Shown here one piece after another: positions 9,053 to 17,558 of a stretch of 64,000 nucleotides of DNA. This DNA is from Gammaproteobacteria bacterium. Its GTDB lineage: Bacteria; Pseudomonadota; Gammaproteobacteria; Pseudomonadales; Azotimanducaceae. Within the stretch, counting starts at the first letter, position 1. The number at the start of each line of letters is the position of its first letter. The DNA lies in NCBI GenBank assembly GCA_028821125.1, contig JAPPHD010000122.1:1-64000 (forward strand). The letters are read 5' to 3'. The position numbers and the translations under genes were made by a program. The notes beneath the pieces are model-generated. The model was not told the origin of the DNA, made no database searches, and was given only the letters and a program-made list of their open reading frames with translations.

Positions 9053-10128
9053 TTACGGAGACGGATCTCGAGTACCTGCGCGAGGCCGTTTCCCTGGCCG
9101 AGCGCGGGCTCTTCACCACCACACCCAATCCCCGGGTGGGTTGCGTCATCGTGCGCAACGGCCGCGTGCTCGGCCGGGGCTGGCACGCCTGGTGCGGCGA
9201 GGCGCACGCCGAGGTGAACGCCATTCGCGATGCGGGCGGCGATGTGGCTGGAGCGACGGTGTACGTCAGCCTGGAACCCTGTACCGTGGACGGCAGGACA
9301 CCCCCCTGCGTGGACGCCCTGATAGCCGCCGGGGTCAAACGGGTCGTTGCCGGTGCCCCGGACCCGGACCCGAGGGTGAACGGCAGCGGGTTCGACCGCC
9401 TGTGTGCCGCGGGCATCGAGACCGAGAACGCGGACCTGGCCGATGCGCTTCGCCTGAACGCCGGGCACCGGCAGCGCATTGCCGAAGGGCGGCCAATGAT
9501 TCGCATCAAGATGGCCGCATCCCTCGACGGCCGCACCGCCATGGCGTCCGGTGAAAGCCAATGGATCACGGGCGTGGCGGCTCGGCAGGACGTTCAGTAC
9601 TGGCGGGCCCGAAGTTGCGCCGTGCTCACCGGTATCGGCACGCTGCTGGCGGACGACCCGAGGCTGAATGTGCGCGATGAGGCTTATGCGGTGCACGGGC
9701 GCCTGCGTCCTCCCCTGCGGGTGATCGCCGACAGCCGGATGCGGACACCGCCCGATGCGCGGTTTTTTGAGGAGGACGGAGGTGTGCTGATTGCCCATGC
9801 GGGGGATCCGGACGCCGAACACTCGAAGGCGGAATGCGCGAAATGCGGCGATGGAAAAGTGGATCTGGGCGCGCTTGTGAACCTCCTTGCCGATCGTCCC
9901 TGCAACGAGGTGCTCGTGGAGGCAGGGCCGACGCTTGCCGGCGCCCTGATCGATGAGGGGCTCTGGGACGAACTGCTTCTCTACCTGGCGCCGCGGCTCT
10001 TGGGCAGTACCGCCCGGCCGCTGATCGACCGGCGGATCGAGCGCCTTGGGGATACCGTCTCGGGCCGCATCCGGGAATGCGTCCAGGTAGGTGAAGACCT
10101 GCGGGTGCGCCTGGTTCGGGAGGATTGA
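9049..10128 (+). CDS. ribD: Riboflavin biosynthesis bifunctional deaminase/reductase RibD
   Basis: 359 residues with two domains. The N-terminal deaminase has the zinc site HAE (His53, Glu55) and [11 protein letters not shown] (Cys78, Cys87); the C-terminal reductase starts around [15 protein letters not shown] and has [12 protein letters not shown]. Together they deaminate the GTP-derived pyrimidine and reduce its ribosyl side chain, the second and third steps of riboflavin synthesis. Translationally coupled to nrdR. Unusually, the genes that normally follow (riboflavin synthase alpha, ribBA, ribH) are missing here, and nusB comes directly after. Confidence 0.95.
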   Translation: MITETDLEYLREAVSLAERGLFTTTPNPRVGCVIVRNGRVLGRGWHAWCGEAHAEVNAIRDAGGDVAGATVYVSLEPCTVDGRTPPCVDALIAAGVKRVVAGAPDPDPRVNGSGFDRLCAAGIETENADLADALRLNAGHRQRIAEGRPMIRIKMAASLDGRTAMASGESQWITGVAARQDVQYWRARSCAVLTGIGTLLADDPRLNVRDEAYAVHGRLRPPLRVIADSRMRTPPDARFFEEDGGVLIAHAGDPDAEHSKAECAKCGDGKVDLGALVNLLADRPCNEVLVEAGPTLAGALIDEGLWDELLLYLAPRLLGSTARPLIDRRIERLGDTVSGRIRECVQVGEDLRVRLVRED

Positions 10129-10131
10129 GCG

Positions 10132-10599
10132 GTGGCCGACTCCCGAACCGGCAAACCGCGCGCCCACGCCCGCAGGAAGGCCCGCCGCGCCCTGGTGCAG
10201 GCCACCTATCAGTGGCAGATGAACGATGTGGGCACGAGTGCCCTGCGTGAGGAGTACCATGCGGGAAAGGCGCTGGCGAAAGCCGACGGGGATTTCTTCG
10301 ATGACGTTCTCGGCAGGGTTACCGGTCAGTCAAAAGGCCTGGATGCCGCGTTCAGCGGCCTGCTCGACCGGGACCTCAACGCCCTCGACCAGGTGGAGCT
10401 GGCCATCATGCGCCTCGGCACCTGCGAACTGCTCAACCGGCCGGACGTGCCGTACCGGGTGGTGATCGACGAGTACGTGGAACTGGCCAAGGTATTCGGC
10501 GCGGAACAGAGCTACAGGTACGTGAACGGCGTACTCGACAAGGTCGCGAAGCAGGTCAGGGGATCGGAGCGGCGCGCCGGAGCCGGGAAAACCGGATGA
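10132..10599 (+). CDS. nusB: Transcription antitermination factor NusB
   Basis: 155 residues, all-helical RNA-binding protein that with NusE(S10) binds boxA RNA and supports antitermination of rRNA operons. Family signatures are ARRKARRALVQATYQWQMN at the N-terminus, LNALDQVELAIMRLGTCEL, and the C-terminal YRVVIDEYVELAKVFGAEQSYRYVNGVLDKVA (here quoted as segments of one region). GTG start at 10132, 3 nt after ribD; stop overlaps the thiL start by 4 nt. Confidence 0.95.
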   Translation: MADSRTGKPRAHARRKARRALVQATYQWQMNDVGTSALREEYHAGKALAKADGDFFDDVLGRVTGQSKGLDAAFSGLLDRDLNALDQVELAIMRLGTCELLNRPDVPYRVVIDEYVELAKVFGAEQSYRYVNGVLDKVAKQVRGSERRAGAGKTG

Positions 10600-11486
10600 A
10601 GGAATTCGAATTGATCGACGACATCGTCGGGGCTTTCGGGCACGGCGATGCGCCCTGGTTGCGGGTAGGCCCCGGGGACGACGCGGCGGTGCTGCAGGTT
10701 CCGGAGGGGTTCGAATTGGCAAGCTCCATCGACAGCTTCCTGGCCGGCGTTCACTTTCCGACCGGCGCCGCCCCGGAACTCATCGCCTATCGCAGCCTGA
10801 TGGCGGGCCTGTCCGATCTCGCGGCCATGGGGGCCGACCCCGCCTGGGCGCTGGTGGCACTCAACCTGCCGAGCCCGGACCGGGACTGCGCCGCGGCGAT
10901 CGCAAAGGGGCTTGGGGAAGCGGCGCGGGACGCGGGTGTCGAAATTGCGGGCGGCAACCTGGCATCGGGTTCCCTGGCGCTGACCGTCAGCGTGCACGGC
11001 TGGGCGCCGGCCGGCACCCTTCTGCTTCGCAGCGGCGCACGGCCCGGCGATGCGGTTTGTGTCAGCGGCCCCCTCGGTGGAGCGGCGCACGCCCTGGCAA
11101 CGGTGAATCTCGCGGCGTCCGTTCCCGGTTGTTTGTCCGATGCGGAACGCAGCTACTGGCGGCCGCAACCGCCGTTTGTGCTGGCGGCCCGGCTGCGCGG
11201 CCGCGCTTCGAGCTGCATCGACGTCTCCGACGGCCTGCTGCAGGACCTCGGTCACCTGTGCCGGGCGTCCGGGGTGGGTGCCAGCCTGAACGGCGCCTCG
11301 ATACCGCTCGCGCCTGACGCCGGGTTGGGGCATGCGCTGGGCGGCAGCGACGACTATGCCCTCTGTTTCACCACCCGGGATGCGGGCCTGCGGCGCGACT
11401 TCGCGGTTATCGGAGAGATAACGGGCGCACAGGGTCTGGTGCTCGACGGCAAACCTGCGAAAGGTTCGGGATTCAGCCACTTCTGA
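10596..11486 (+). CDS. thiL: Thiamine-monophosphate kinase ThiL
   Basis: 296 residues; phosphorylates thiamine monophosphate to thiamine pyrophosphate with ATP. The AIR-synthase-like fold shows VGPGDDAAVL near residue 25, the Asp-rich SSIDSFLAGVHF, the SLMAGLSDLAAMGADP helix, the GGNLASG strand and the C-terminal CIDVSDGLLQDL and LGGSDDYAL motifs. It overlaps nusB by 4 nt, as in the common nusB-thiL pair. pgpA, which often follows, is absent. No TPP riboswitch was seen upstream of this operon. Confidence 0.95.
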   Translation: MKEFELIDDIVGAFGHGDAPWLRVGPGDDAAVLQVPEGFELASSIDSFLAGVHFPTGAAPELIAYRSLMAGLSDLAAMGADPAWALVALNLPSPDRDCAAAIAKGLGEAARDAGVEIAGGNLASGSLALTVSVHGWAPAGTLLLRSGARPGDAVCVSGPLGGAAHALATVNLAASVPGCLSDAERSYWRPQPPFVLAARLRGRASSCIDVSDGLLQDLGHLCRASGVGASLNGASIPLAPDAGLGHALGGSDDYALCFTTRDAGLRRDFAVIGEITGAQGLVLDGKPAKGSGFSHF

Positions 11487-11558
11487 TCGGCAACCCGCCG
11501 TTCCGATCGGCGACGGAGAAGCTCGAAGGCTCTACGCGCAAATCTCACCAGCTTCCGT

Positions 11559-11586
11559 CGTGGGGGCGTCGAGGCGCCGTCCCACG
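11559..11586. terminator. Possible bidirectional hairpin between thiL and ispA
   Basis: CGTGGG-GGCG / CGCC-(GT)-CCCACG stem with a 6-nt loop lies between the convergent thiL and ispA 3' ends, where a shared terminator is expected. It lacks a T-run, so factor-independent action is uncertain. Confidence 0.4.
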
Positions 11587-11631
11587 AGGCCGGGCAATCC
11601 GGAGGGCGCCGCCGGCGGTGTTGACAGCAGG

Positions 11632-12507
11632 TCAATGCTCCCGTTCCACGGCCAGCGTTGCGAGTTCGGCGAGCGTGCCGTTGCGCAGGCCGATCTGCCC
11701 CAGGGCTGCCAAGGCGTCTTCGAGTAGCTGCCGGGCCAGGTCCCGGGCCGGGGCCTCGCCCATCAGGGCCGGAAACGTGCTCTTGTCCGCCTGCCGGTCG
11801 GATCCGGACGGCTTGCCGAGGGTCTCGGTCGACTGGGTGACGTCAAGAACGTCATCGACGATCTGGAATGCAAGTCCGATTCGTTCCGCGAATTCGCCGA
11901 CGCGCAGCAGGGGCTCGTCGCGAGCGGCGGCGAACAGCGCACCGAGTTCCACCGACGCGCGGAACAGCGCGCCGGTCTTGGCCGCGTGCAGTTCCCGAAG
12001 CCGGCCTTCGCCCAGGGCCTGCCCCTCGGAATCGAGATCGAACGACTGGCCGCCGACAAGGCCCGCCCAGCCGCAGGCCTTGCCGAGTGTCCGGATGGCC
12101 GAGACCCGAACCTCAGGGCTGGCGCCCGGTGCGCCGGCGAGGGTTTCGAACGCCAGCGCCTGCAACGCATCGCCCGCCAGGATGGCGGTGGCTTCGCCGT
12201 AGGCCACATGACAACTCGGCAGCCCGTGGCGCAAGGCATCGTCGTCCATGGACGGCAGATCGTCGTGAATCAGCGAATAGGAGTGGATGAACTCCACGGC
12301 ACAGGCCGGCGCCAGGGCGTCTTCGAGCCGGCCGCCGAGACCGGTGCAGGCGGCGCAGACGAACAGCGGCCGCAGGCGCTTGCCGCCGCCGAGCGCGGCA
12401 TGGCGCATCGCATCCACCAGGGATTGGGCGATGGGGGAGGCGGAAGGCAGATAAAGGCGGAGCGCGTCTTCTACTGCGGACTTGAAGCCCAGCAGCTCAG
12501 GGCTCAC
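11632..12507 (-). CDS. ispA: Farnesyl diphosphate synthase IspA
   Basis: 291 residues; condenses isopentenyl diphosphate with dimethylallyl and geranyl diphosphates to farnesyl diphosphate, feeding ubiquinone and undecaprenyl phosphate synthesis. The first aspartate-rich motif is HDDLPSMDDDALR and the second is FQIVDDVLDVT; GGGKRLRPL binds the substrate diphosphate. The start overlaps the xseB stop by 11 nt, the usual xseB-ispA coupling. dxs, the usual third gene, is not present downstream. Confidence 0.96.
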   Translation of the reverse strand: MSPELLGFKSAVEDALRLYLPSASPIAQSLVDAMRHAALGGGKRLRPLFVCAACTGLGGRLEDALAPACAVEFIHSYSLIHDDLPSMDDDALRHGLPSCHVAYGEATAILAGDALQALAFETLAGAPGASPEVRVSAIRTLGKACGWAGLVGGQSFDLDSEGQALGEGRLRELHAAKTGALFRASVELGALFAAARDEPLLRVGEFAERIGLAFQIVDDVLDVTQSTETLGKPSGSDRQADKSTFPALMGEAPARDLARQLLEDALAALGQIGLRNGTLAELATLAVEREH

Positions 12508-12739
12508 CCAGTTGCTCCGTATCCAGGTCTTCGAAGTCGTTGTTCTCGGTCAATGCCCGCACCCGGAGTTCGGCGTTTTTCAAGGCCGCCTGGCATTTGC
12601 GGGTGAGCTTTACGCCCCGCTCGAAGGCTTTCAGCGAGTCCTCGAGCCCGAGATCGCCGGACTCCATCTGTTTGACCAGGTCTTCCAGCTCCTTGAGCGT
12701 CGCTTCGAAATCGACTTGGGGTGTGGCGGATTCAGTCAT
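12497..12739 (-). CDS. xseB: Exodeoxyribonuclease VII small subunit
   Basis: 80 residues, two-helix XseB family. The core reads DFEATLKELEDLVKQMESG, then LGLEDSLKAFERGVKLTRKCQAAL, matching the family. XseB coats the large subunit XseA of the single-strand-specific nuclease; xseA is not in the window. ATG at 12739 is chosen on family length; an upstream ATG at 12784 would add 15 residues and run against the next gene. Acidic C-terminal tail. Confidence 0.92.
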   Translation of the reverse strand: MTESATPQVDFEATLKELEDLVKQMESGDLGLEDSLKAFERGVKLTRKCQAALKNAELRVRALTENNDFEDLDTEQLGEP

Positions 12740-12780
12740 ATGGGTAAACTCAGGGTCTCGTTGCCATGGCGAGCGGCGAA

Positions 12781-13047
12781 TCAACCCACGTCCGACAGGC
12801 GTCGGGCCTCTCCGGCCGGCATTTCGTTGCCGGCGAGCCGCCAGTCACCGGTTTCCGGATTCAGCTCGATCAGCGATTCCCGTGCCAGGACGTGGAATTC
12901 CCCGCGCACCAGCCAGGCGCCCATGGGCTGGTTGCGCTCTCTGAGCACCGAGCAGACGTCGCCCGGTCGAAAGACGGACCTGCCCCCTTCGACGAGTTCA
13001 CGGAGGATTGCATAAACGGTCTCGGTGCGTTTGCGCTCGATGCTCAA
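12781..13047 (-). CDS. Hypothetical protein, small unknown gene
   Basis: 88 residues from TTG at 13047, or 113 from an ATG at 13122 that would overlap the upstream gene by 29 nt. I do not recognise the family. The sequence RKRTETVYAILRELVEGG, then FRPGDVCSVLRERNQPMG and a segment resembling a beta-wing suggest a winged-helix-like fold, but this is only an impression. It lies between a secreted Sel1 protein and xseB-ispA on the same strand, 41 nt before xseB. The region from 13048 to 13122 contains an AT-centred inverted repeat, favouring the shorter form. No function assigned. Confidence 0.55.
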   Translation of the reverse strand: MSIERKRTETVYAILRELVEGGRSVFRPGDVCSVLRERNQPMGAWLVRGEFHVLARESLIELNPETGDWRLAGNEMPAGEARRLSDVG

Positions 13048-13068
13048 GGGGACTTGCCGCCGGGGTAG

Positions 13069-13095
13069 AGCCGGTTTTTTTACCAAAAAGCGGCT
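13069..13095. other. AT-cored inverted repeat at the end of the Sel1 gene
   Basis: AGCCG and CGGCT arms flank T-rich and A-rich runs that also pair (TTTTT with AAAAA) around ACC. The hairpin includes the stop codon of the Sel1 gene. On the minus-strand transcript it would end that message or separate it from the small gene downstream. Confidence 0.45.
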
Positions 13096-14428
13096 ATTCC
13101 CGCCAGGGCCTGGCCTGCTCATAGGCGGCCAGATGAGCGGTCAGTTCCTCAACGAGGGCCGGATCGCCGTCGGTCGCATCGAGGGCCAGGCGTTGCACGG
13201 CGACGGCATCCTCGAAGCGGCTGATCTCCGCGTATGCCGCTGCCAGGGTGTCCAGGTAGGCGGCCTTGCGGTCCAGGGACACCGCCTGATGCGCGTGCCT
13301 GAGAGCCCGCTCCCCATCCCGGAACTCCGGCACCGGGGAGGTGGCGAGCAGCCAGGCGTATCCGTTCAGCGCCCGGGCATCGCCGGTTTTCGCCGCCGTT
13401 TGCGCCCATTGCGCGGCTTCCTCCTCGCGGCCGCTGCCGGTCAGAAGGTACATGAGGCGCACCAGGGCGTCGGTGTGCCCGGCTTCGCTTCCCTTTGCGT
13501 ACCAGGATTCGGCCATGGTCGCGTTCGCGGGAACGCCCAGGCCCGCTTCGTGAAGGTGGCCGAGGCCGGCATGGCTGCCCGGTGCGCCAAGCTCCGCGGC
13601 TCTCCGATACCAGTCGCGGGCAAGCTCGAAGTCCGGTTTTACGCCGTTACCCGTCATGTACGCGTGGCCGAGCATCGCCATGGCCGGCCCGGAGCCCCGT
13701 TCCGCGGCTTGGCTGAAGTAATCCAGGGCGGTGCCCGCGTTTGCGTCCACCAGTTCGTCGTTCAGGAACATGTAACCGAGAGACAGCAGGGCGTCGGTGG
13801 ACCCTGCCTGGACTGCTTTCTCGTACCAGAAACGGGCCTGAGTGGGATCGGGAGGGTCGGCGAAAGATTCGCGAAAACTCGACGCAAGGCGCGTCATGGC
13901 GGGAGCGAAATCCGCTTCGGCTGCCTTACCAAGCCAGTGGCGCGCCTCGTCGAGATTCGCGGCGGCGCCACCGCCGAGGCGGCCTTCGCCGACCAGATAG
14001 GCATTGCCCACATACAGTTGGGCGCCGGGATGACCCAGTTCGGCTGCCTTGAGAAAGAACTGGAAAGCCAGACGAAGGTCCGTCTCCAGGCCTAGCCCGT
14101 GATGGTAGAGCCCGCCCATGGCGAATAGCGCGGCGGGATTGCCGGCGTTGAATTCCAGCGCGTGGGCGTAGTCCGCCGCCGCCGACACGAAGTGGCCCTG
14201 GGCGTAGAACGAGTAGCCACGCAGGTAATAGGCCCGGGACCGCTCGCCCGGCGCCAGGCGGTGCGAGATCACGGACGGGTCGAGATACGCGCGGGCCAGG
14301 GCGTGGTCTTCGTTCTCGATCAGCGCCACCGCCTTTTCGATATAGGCGTGCGGGTCGAGCCGCCCGCCGACGGCGGTTGCGGCCAATGCCAGGGAGAGCA
14401 GCAAGATCGGAATCCTGCCGATTCTCAC
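13094..14428 (-). CDS. Secreted Sel1-like repeat protein
   Basis: 444 residues with a Sec signal peptide (MRIGRIPILLLSLALAATAVGG) and then tandem alpha-helical Sel1/TPR-type repeats from about residue 75 to the C-terminus. Repeat hallmarks include ALFAMGGLYHHGLGLETD, AAELGHPGAQLYVGNAYL, and AMLGHAYMTGNGVKPD. Such proteins act as periplasmic or outer-membrane scaffolds for protein-protein contact; the partner is unknown. Divergent from the tmRNA gene, with 50 nt between them. Function not assignable from sequence. Confidence 0.8.
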   Translation of the reverse strand: MRIGRIPILLLSLALAATAVGGRLDPHAYIEKAVALIENEDHALARAYLDPSVISHRLAPGERSRAYYLRGYSFYAQGHFVSAAADYAHALEFNAGNPAALFAMGGLYHHGLGLETDLRLAFQFFLKAAELGHPGAQLYVGNAYLVGEGRLGGGAAANLDEARHWLGKAAEADFAPAMTRLASSFRESFADPPDPTQARFWYEKAVQAGSTDALLSLGYMFLNDELVDANAGTALDYFSQAAERGSGPAMAMLGHAYMTGNGVKPDFELARDWYRRAAELGAPGSHAGLGHLHEAGLGVPANATMAESWYAKGSEAGHTDALVRLMYLLTGSGREEEAAQWAQTAAKTGDARALNGYAWLLATSPVPEFRDGERALRHAHQAVSLDRKAAYLDTLAAAYAEISRFEDAVAVQRLALDATDGDPALVEELTAHLAAYEQARPWRE

Positions 14429-14478
14429 GGCGTCGGCCCCATCGCGGACGTGCTACCATTGCCGCGCTTCGCGCGTGT

Positions 14479-14834
14479 GGGGGCGACATGGCTTCGACGC
14501 GGGTAACAAAGCAAGAGGTGCATGCCGAGAGGGTAGTGACTCTCGTTAATCAATCGCTGCAACTGTAATAGTTGCCAACGACGAAAACTACGCACTAGCG
14601 GCCTAAACGCCCGCTAACGTCGACGATCCCTCTCCTGCGGGGTGACTTCGACGGCAAGGCAGCAGGATCGCGCGGCGGCCTCGCTCGGGGCCAAGGCGTT
14701 AAACCCAATCGAGCTCGCCGACAACACCCTGACCGCCGGGTCGTTCGAGGCTAGATCAATAGACGGAACCTAAGCATGTAGAGCCGATTGCGGCGTGCCA
14801 GCGGACGCGGGTTCGACTCCCGCCGCCTCCACCA
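14479..14834 (+). ncRNA. ssrA: Transfer-messenger RNA (tmRNA)
   Basis: Standard one-piece tmRNA of 356 nt. The 5' GGGGGCGACATGGCTTCGACG and 3' TTCGACTCCCGCCGCCTCC plus encoded ACCA form the tRNA-like domain with 7-bp acceptor. The tag frame at 14574-14606 encodes ANDENYALAA and a TAA stop, the same peptide as E. coli. With SmpB (gene at 23328) it rescues stalled ribosomes and marks the product for ClpXP and FtsH, which is also encoded here. A short inverted repeat follows at 14870. Confidence 0.98.
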
Positions 14835-14869
14835 ATTCGTCGGCTCGCTTGAGACGATACTTTCGGCGT

Positions 14870-14887
14870 AGCGAATTGGAATTCGCT
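14870..14887 (+). terminator. Possible tmRNA 3' hairpin
   Basis: AGCGAATT-GG-AATTCGCT inverted repeat 35 nt after tmRNA. It has no clear T-run after it, so it could be a processing or weak termination structure. Confidence 0.35.
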
Positions 14888-15040
14888 TCGTCGGCATGAC
14901 CCAATCCGCGCGATAGGCATTTCGTCAGTCATTCCGTGAGATAAACACCGCATGTCGGCTACCGCGGCGCATAGCGGCAGCAGTCTGGGGTATGCTTCCG
15001 CGCCCCGCCCGCATCGGGGCGGGTACCGGGAGCAGCGGCA

Positions 15041-15883
15041 ATGGAAATCAGACCCATGGACAACGGCTGCGGCGCCGAGATTGACGGTGTCGACCTGCAG
15101 TCCGTTTCCAATGAAGAGGTGGAAGCCATCGCCGATGCACAGGCGGATTTCGGCGTGGTGTTTCTCCGCAACCAGACGCTGACCCCGGATGAGCAGTTGG
15201 CCGCGGCGCGGCGTTTCGGCCCGATCAACGTAAACCGTTTCTTCACGCCCGTGCCGGGGCATCCGCAGGTGGCCATGGTGCTCAAGGAGCCTCGCCACGA
15301 ACACAATGTCGGCGGTAGCTGGCACACCGACCACTCCTACGACCAGGCGCCGGCGCTCGGTTCGATGCTGTATGCGCTCGAAGTGCCCGGTACCGGTGGC
15401 GACACCCTGTTCGCCAGCATGTACAAGGCCTACGAAGCGCTGTCACCGGGCCTCAGGCGAACCCTGGCAGGGCTCTGCGCCGTGCACTCGAGCCGCCACG
15501 TCTTCGGCGAAGGCGCCGCTTACGCCAGGCATGGGGACGACCGCTACCACAACGCCGGGAAAGCCACGCAGGACGCCCTGCATCCGATGGTGATACGGCA
15601 TCCGCGCACGGGCAGGCCGGCGCTCTACGTGAACCCGGGTTTCACCGTTCGCATCGACGGCTGGACCGATGAAGAGTCGCGCCCGTTACTGGAATACCTC
15701 TACGGCGTCGCCGCCCGGGAAGAGCACACCTGCCGGTTCCGCTGGGAGGTTGGCAGCGTCGCGTTCTGGGACAATCGAGCCACCTGGCACTACGCGCTCA
15801 ACGACTATCCCGGGAAGCGACGCCTGATGCACAGGGTCACGGTGGAGGGCGAAACCCTGTCCCCTTACCGTGCGGAAGGCTGA
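15041..15883 (+). CDS. TauD/TfdA family Fe(II)/2-oxoglutarate dioxygenase
   Basis: 280 residues, full length for the TauD family. The iron site is visible as His95 and Asp97 in GSWHTDHSY and a distal His250 in WDNRATWHYA; Arg265 in LMHRVTV would bind 2-oxoglutarate. Members hydroxylate small substrates such as taurine, 2,4-D or alkyl sulfates next to a heteroatom, causing release of the group; the substrate here cannot be read. A GC hairpin lies at 15001-15021 upstream. It faces a class III aminotransferase gene, so both might act on an amine or sulfonate, an inference from position only. Confidence 0.88.
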   Translation: MEIRPMDNGCGAEIDGVDLQSVSNEEVEAIADAQADFGVVFLRNQTLTPDEQLAAARRFGPINVNRFFTPVPGHPQVAMVLKEPRHEHNVGGSWHTDHSYDQAPALGSMLYALEVPGTGGDTLFASMYKAYEALSPGLRRTLAGLCAVHSSRHVFGEGAAYARHGDDRYHNAGKATQDALHPMVIRHPRTGRPALYVNPGFTVRIDGWTDEESRPLLEYLYGVAAREEHTCRFRWEVGSVAFWDNRATWHYALNDYPGKRRLMHRVTVEGETLSPYRAEG

Positions 15884-15963
15884 ATCCGTTGTCGGCGGAC
15901 GTTGCCGGCGGGCTTCGGGTCATGCCGGTCGATTCCGATCGTAATGCCGGGTTCTCGATCGCC

Positions 15964-17322
15964 TCAATTGATCCCATAATGAGCGGCGGTGATGTCGAGG
16001 GCCTGCAGCAGGCGGTCGAACAGCACATCGAGCTCTTCCTTCGTGCAGACCAGCGGCGGCGCGCTGATGATGGTGTCCTTCACCGCGCGCACCATCAGGC
16101 CCGAGTCGACGGCCGCATCGCGGCAGATCAGCCCCGCGTTGTGCTGCGCCTCCAGACGGGTGCGGGTCGGCGCGTCCCTTACCAGTTCGAGGCAGCCCAA
16201 CATCCCCAGCGACCGCGCCTCACCCACCACGCGATGGCCTTCCAGCTCCGCCAGGCGCGCCGACCAGTAGGGTGCAATGGTCCGGGCCACGTACTCGTTG
16301 GTGGCCAGTTCGTGGTACAGCCCCAGGGTAGCGACACCGGCCGCACAGGCTGCCGGGTGGCCGGACCAGGTGAAACCGTGCGCGAACTCGCCCCCGCCGC
16401 CGGTCAGCACGTCGGCGATGCGGTCGCCCACGATCACGCCGGCCAGGGGCTGGTACCCGTTGGTGACGCCCTTGGCGAAGGTGACCAGGTCCGGCCGGGT
16501 CCCGAAATGCTCGAAGCCGAACCAGCGGCCCAGTCGGCCGAAAGCGCAGATCACCTCGTCGCTGATGAACAGCACGTCGCGATCGTCGAGAATCTTCTGA
16601 ACCGCGGGCCAGTAGGTCTCGGGCGGTACGATCACCCCGCCCGCGCACTGCACCGGCTCGCCGATGAACGCCGCCACCCGGTGGGCGCCCAGCTCGTCGA
16701 TCTTCTCGGCGACGGCTTCGGCAGCACGGATTCCGAACTCGTCGGGCGCGAGGTCTCCGCCCTCCCCGAACCAGTAGGGCTGCCGGACGTGTTGCACGTA
16801 GGGCAGCGGGTCGAACTGGGCGTGCATGGTGTCCATGCCGCCGAGGCTCGCCGCCGCGATCGTGCTGCCGTGATAGGCGTTTTCCCGGCTCAGGATGATC
16901 TTCTTTTCGGGTTTGCCGATCAGGTCGAAGTACCGGTGCACCAGGCGGATGTTCGTGTCATTGGCTTCGGACCCGGAATTGGCGAGAAACACGTGGTTGA
17001 AGCCAGGCGGCGCGATATCAAGCAGTGCACTGACGAGCTTGACCGCGGCCTCGTTGGTGCAGCCGAAAAAGCTGTTGTAGTACGGCAGGCGCTCGAGCTG
17101 CCCGGCGACGGCGTTGACGATCTTCGGCTGGCTGTAGCCGAGGTTCGTGCACCACAGCCCCGACATGCCGTCGAGCAGCCGCCTGCCTTCGACATCCTCT
17201 ATGTAGATTCCCTCACCCTTCGCGTAGACGCGTCCGCCGCTCTTCCGGTAGGCCGCAAGGTCGGTGAAGGGGTGCAGGTATTGTCGCCGGTCGAGGTCCC
17301 GCAGGCTGTCGGATGATGTCAT
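15964..17322 (-). CDS. Class III (omega) aminotransferase
   Basis: 452 residues; pyridoxal-phosphate enzyme of the omega-amino acid/diamine:pyruvate group. Motifs: FLANSGSEANDTNIR binding the cofactor phosphate, ENAYHGSTIAAASLGG, LFISDEVICAFGRLG with Asp255, and Lys284 in TFAKGVTNGYQPLAG as the Schiff-base lysine. Close relatives act on beta-alanine, taurine, putrescine or aromatic amines with pyruvate as acceptor; the specific amine is not decidable. Convergent with the dioxygenase and divergent from the amidohydrolase gene across a 236-nt promoter region in which no operator was recognised. Confidence 0.92.
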   Translation of the reverse strand: MTSSDSLRDLDRRQYLHPFTDLAAYRKSGGRVYAKGEGIYIEDVEGRRLLDGMSGLWCTNLGYSQPKIVNAVAGQLERLPYYNSFFGCTNEAAVKLVSALLDIAPPGFNHVFLANSGSEANDTNIRLVHRYFDLIGKPEKKIILSRENAYHGSTIAAASLGGMDTMHAQFDPLPYVQHVRQPYWFGEGGDLAPDEFGIRAAEAVAEKIDELGAHRVAAFIGEPVQCAGGVIVPPETYWPAVQKILDDRDVLFISDEVICAFGRLGRWFGFEHFGTRPDLVTFAKGVTNGYQPLAGVIVGDRIADVLTGGGGEFAHGFTWSGHPAACAAGVATLGLYHELATNEYVARTIAPYWSARLAELEGHRVVGEARSLGMLGCLELVRDAPTRTRLEAQHNAGLICRDAAVDSGLMVRAVKDTIISAPPLVCTKEELDVLFDRLLQALDITAAHYGIN

Positions 17323-17558
17323 GGCGTCGATTCACGGGCTGAAAAGGCGCGATGGTGACATTTTTTCCGGCATGTTGCTTTTTGCAAGCAACCGCCCGCT
17401 TGATCTTGCAGCGTCGTGACGATGGATTCGCACACCGTATTGAACGGCATGTCGTGTACCAGGCAGGCAAAGCGGCACGGTAGAGGCACAGGCGGCGTTC
17501 GCCGGGTTGCCATGGAGGCGCGGCCTTTGAGACGATGCCATGGACACGGAGGGGCTGC

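Noticed and set aside
10596..11486. TPP or FMN riboswitch in the ribD-thiL operon
   Set aside because: Genes are packed with overlaps of a few nt and no conserved riboswitch core is present.
15889..17316. Open frame on plus strand opposite the aminotransferase
   Set aside because: Reverse-frame artefact; the minus strand encodes a complete PLP enzyme.
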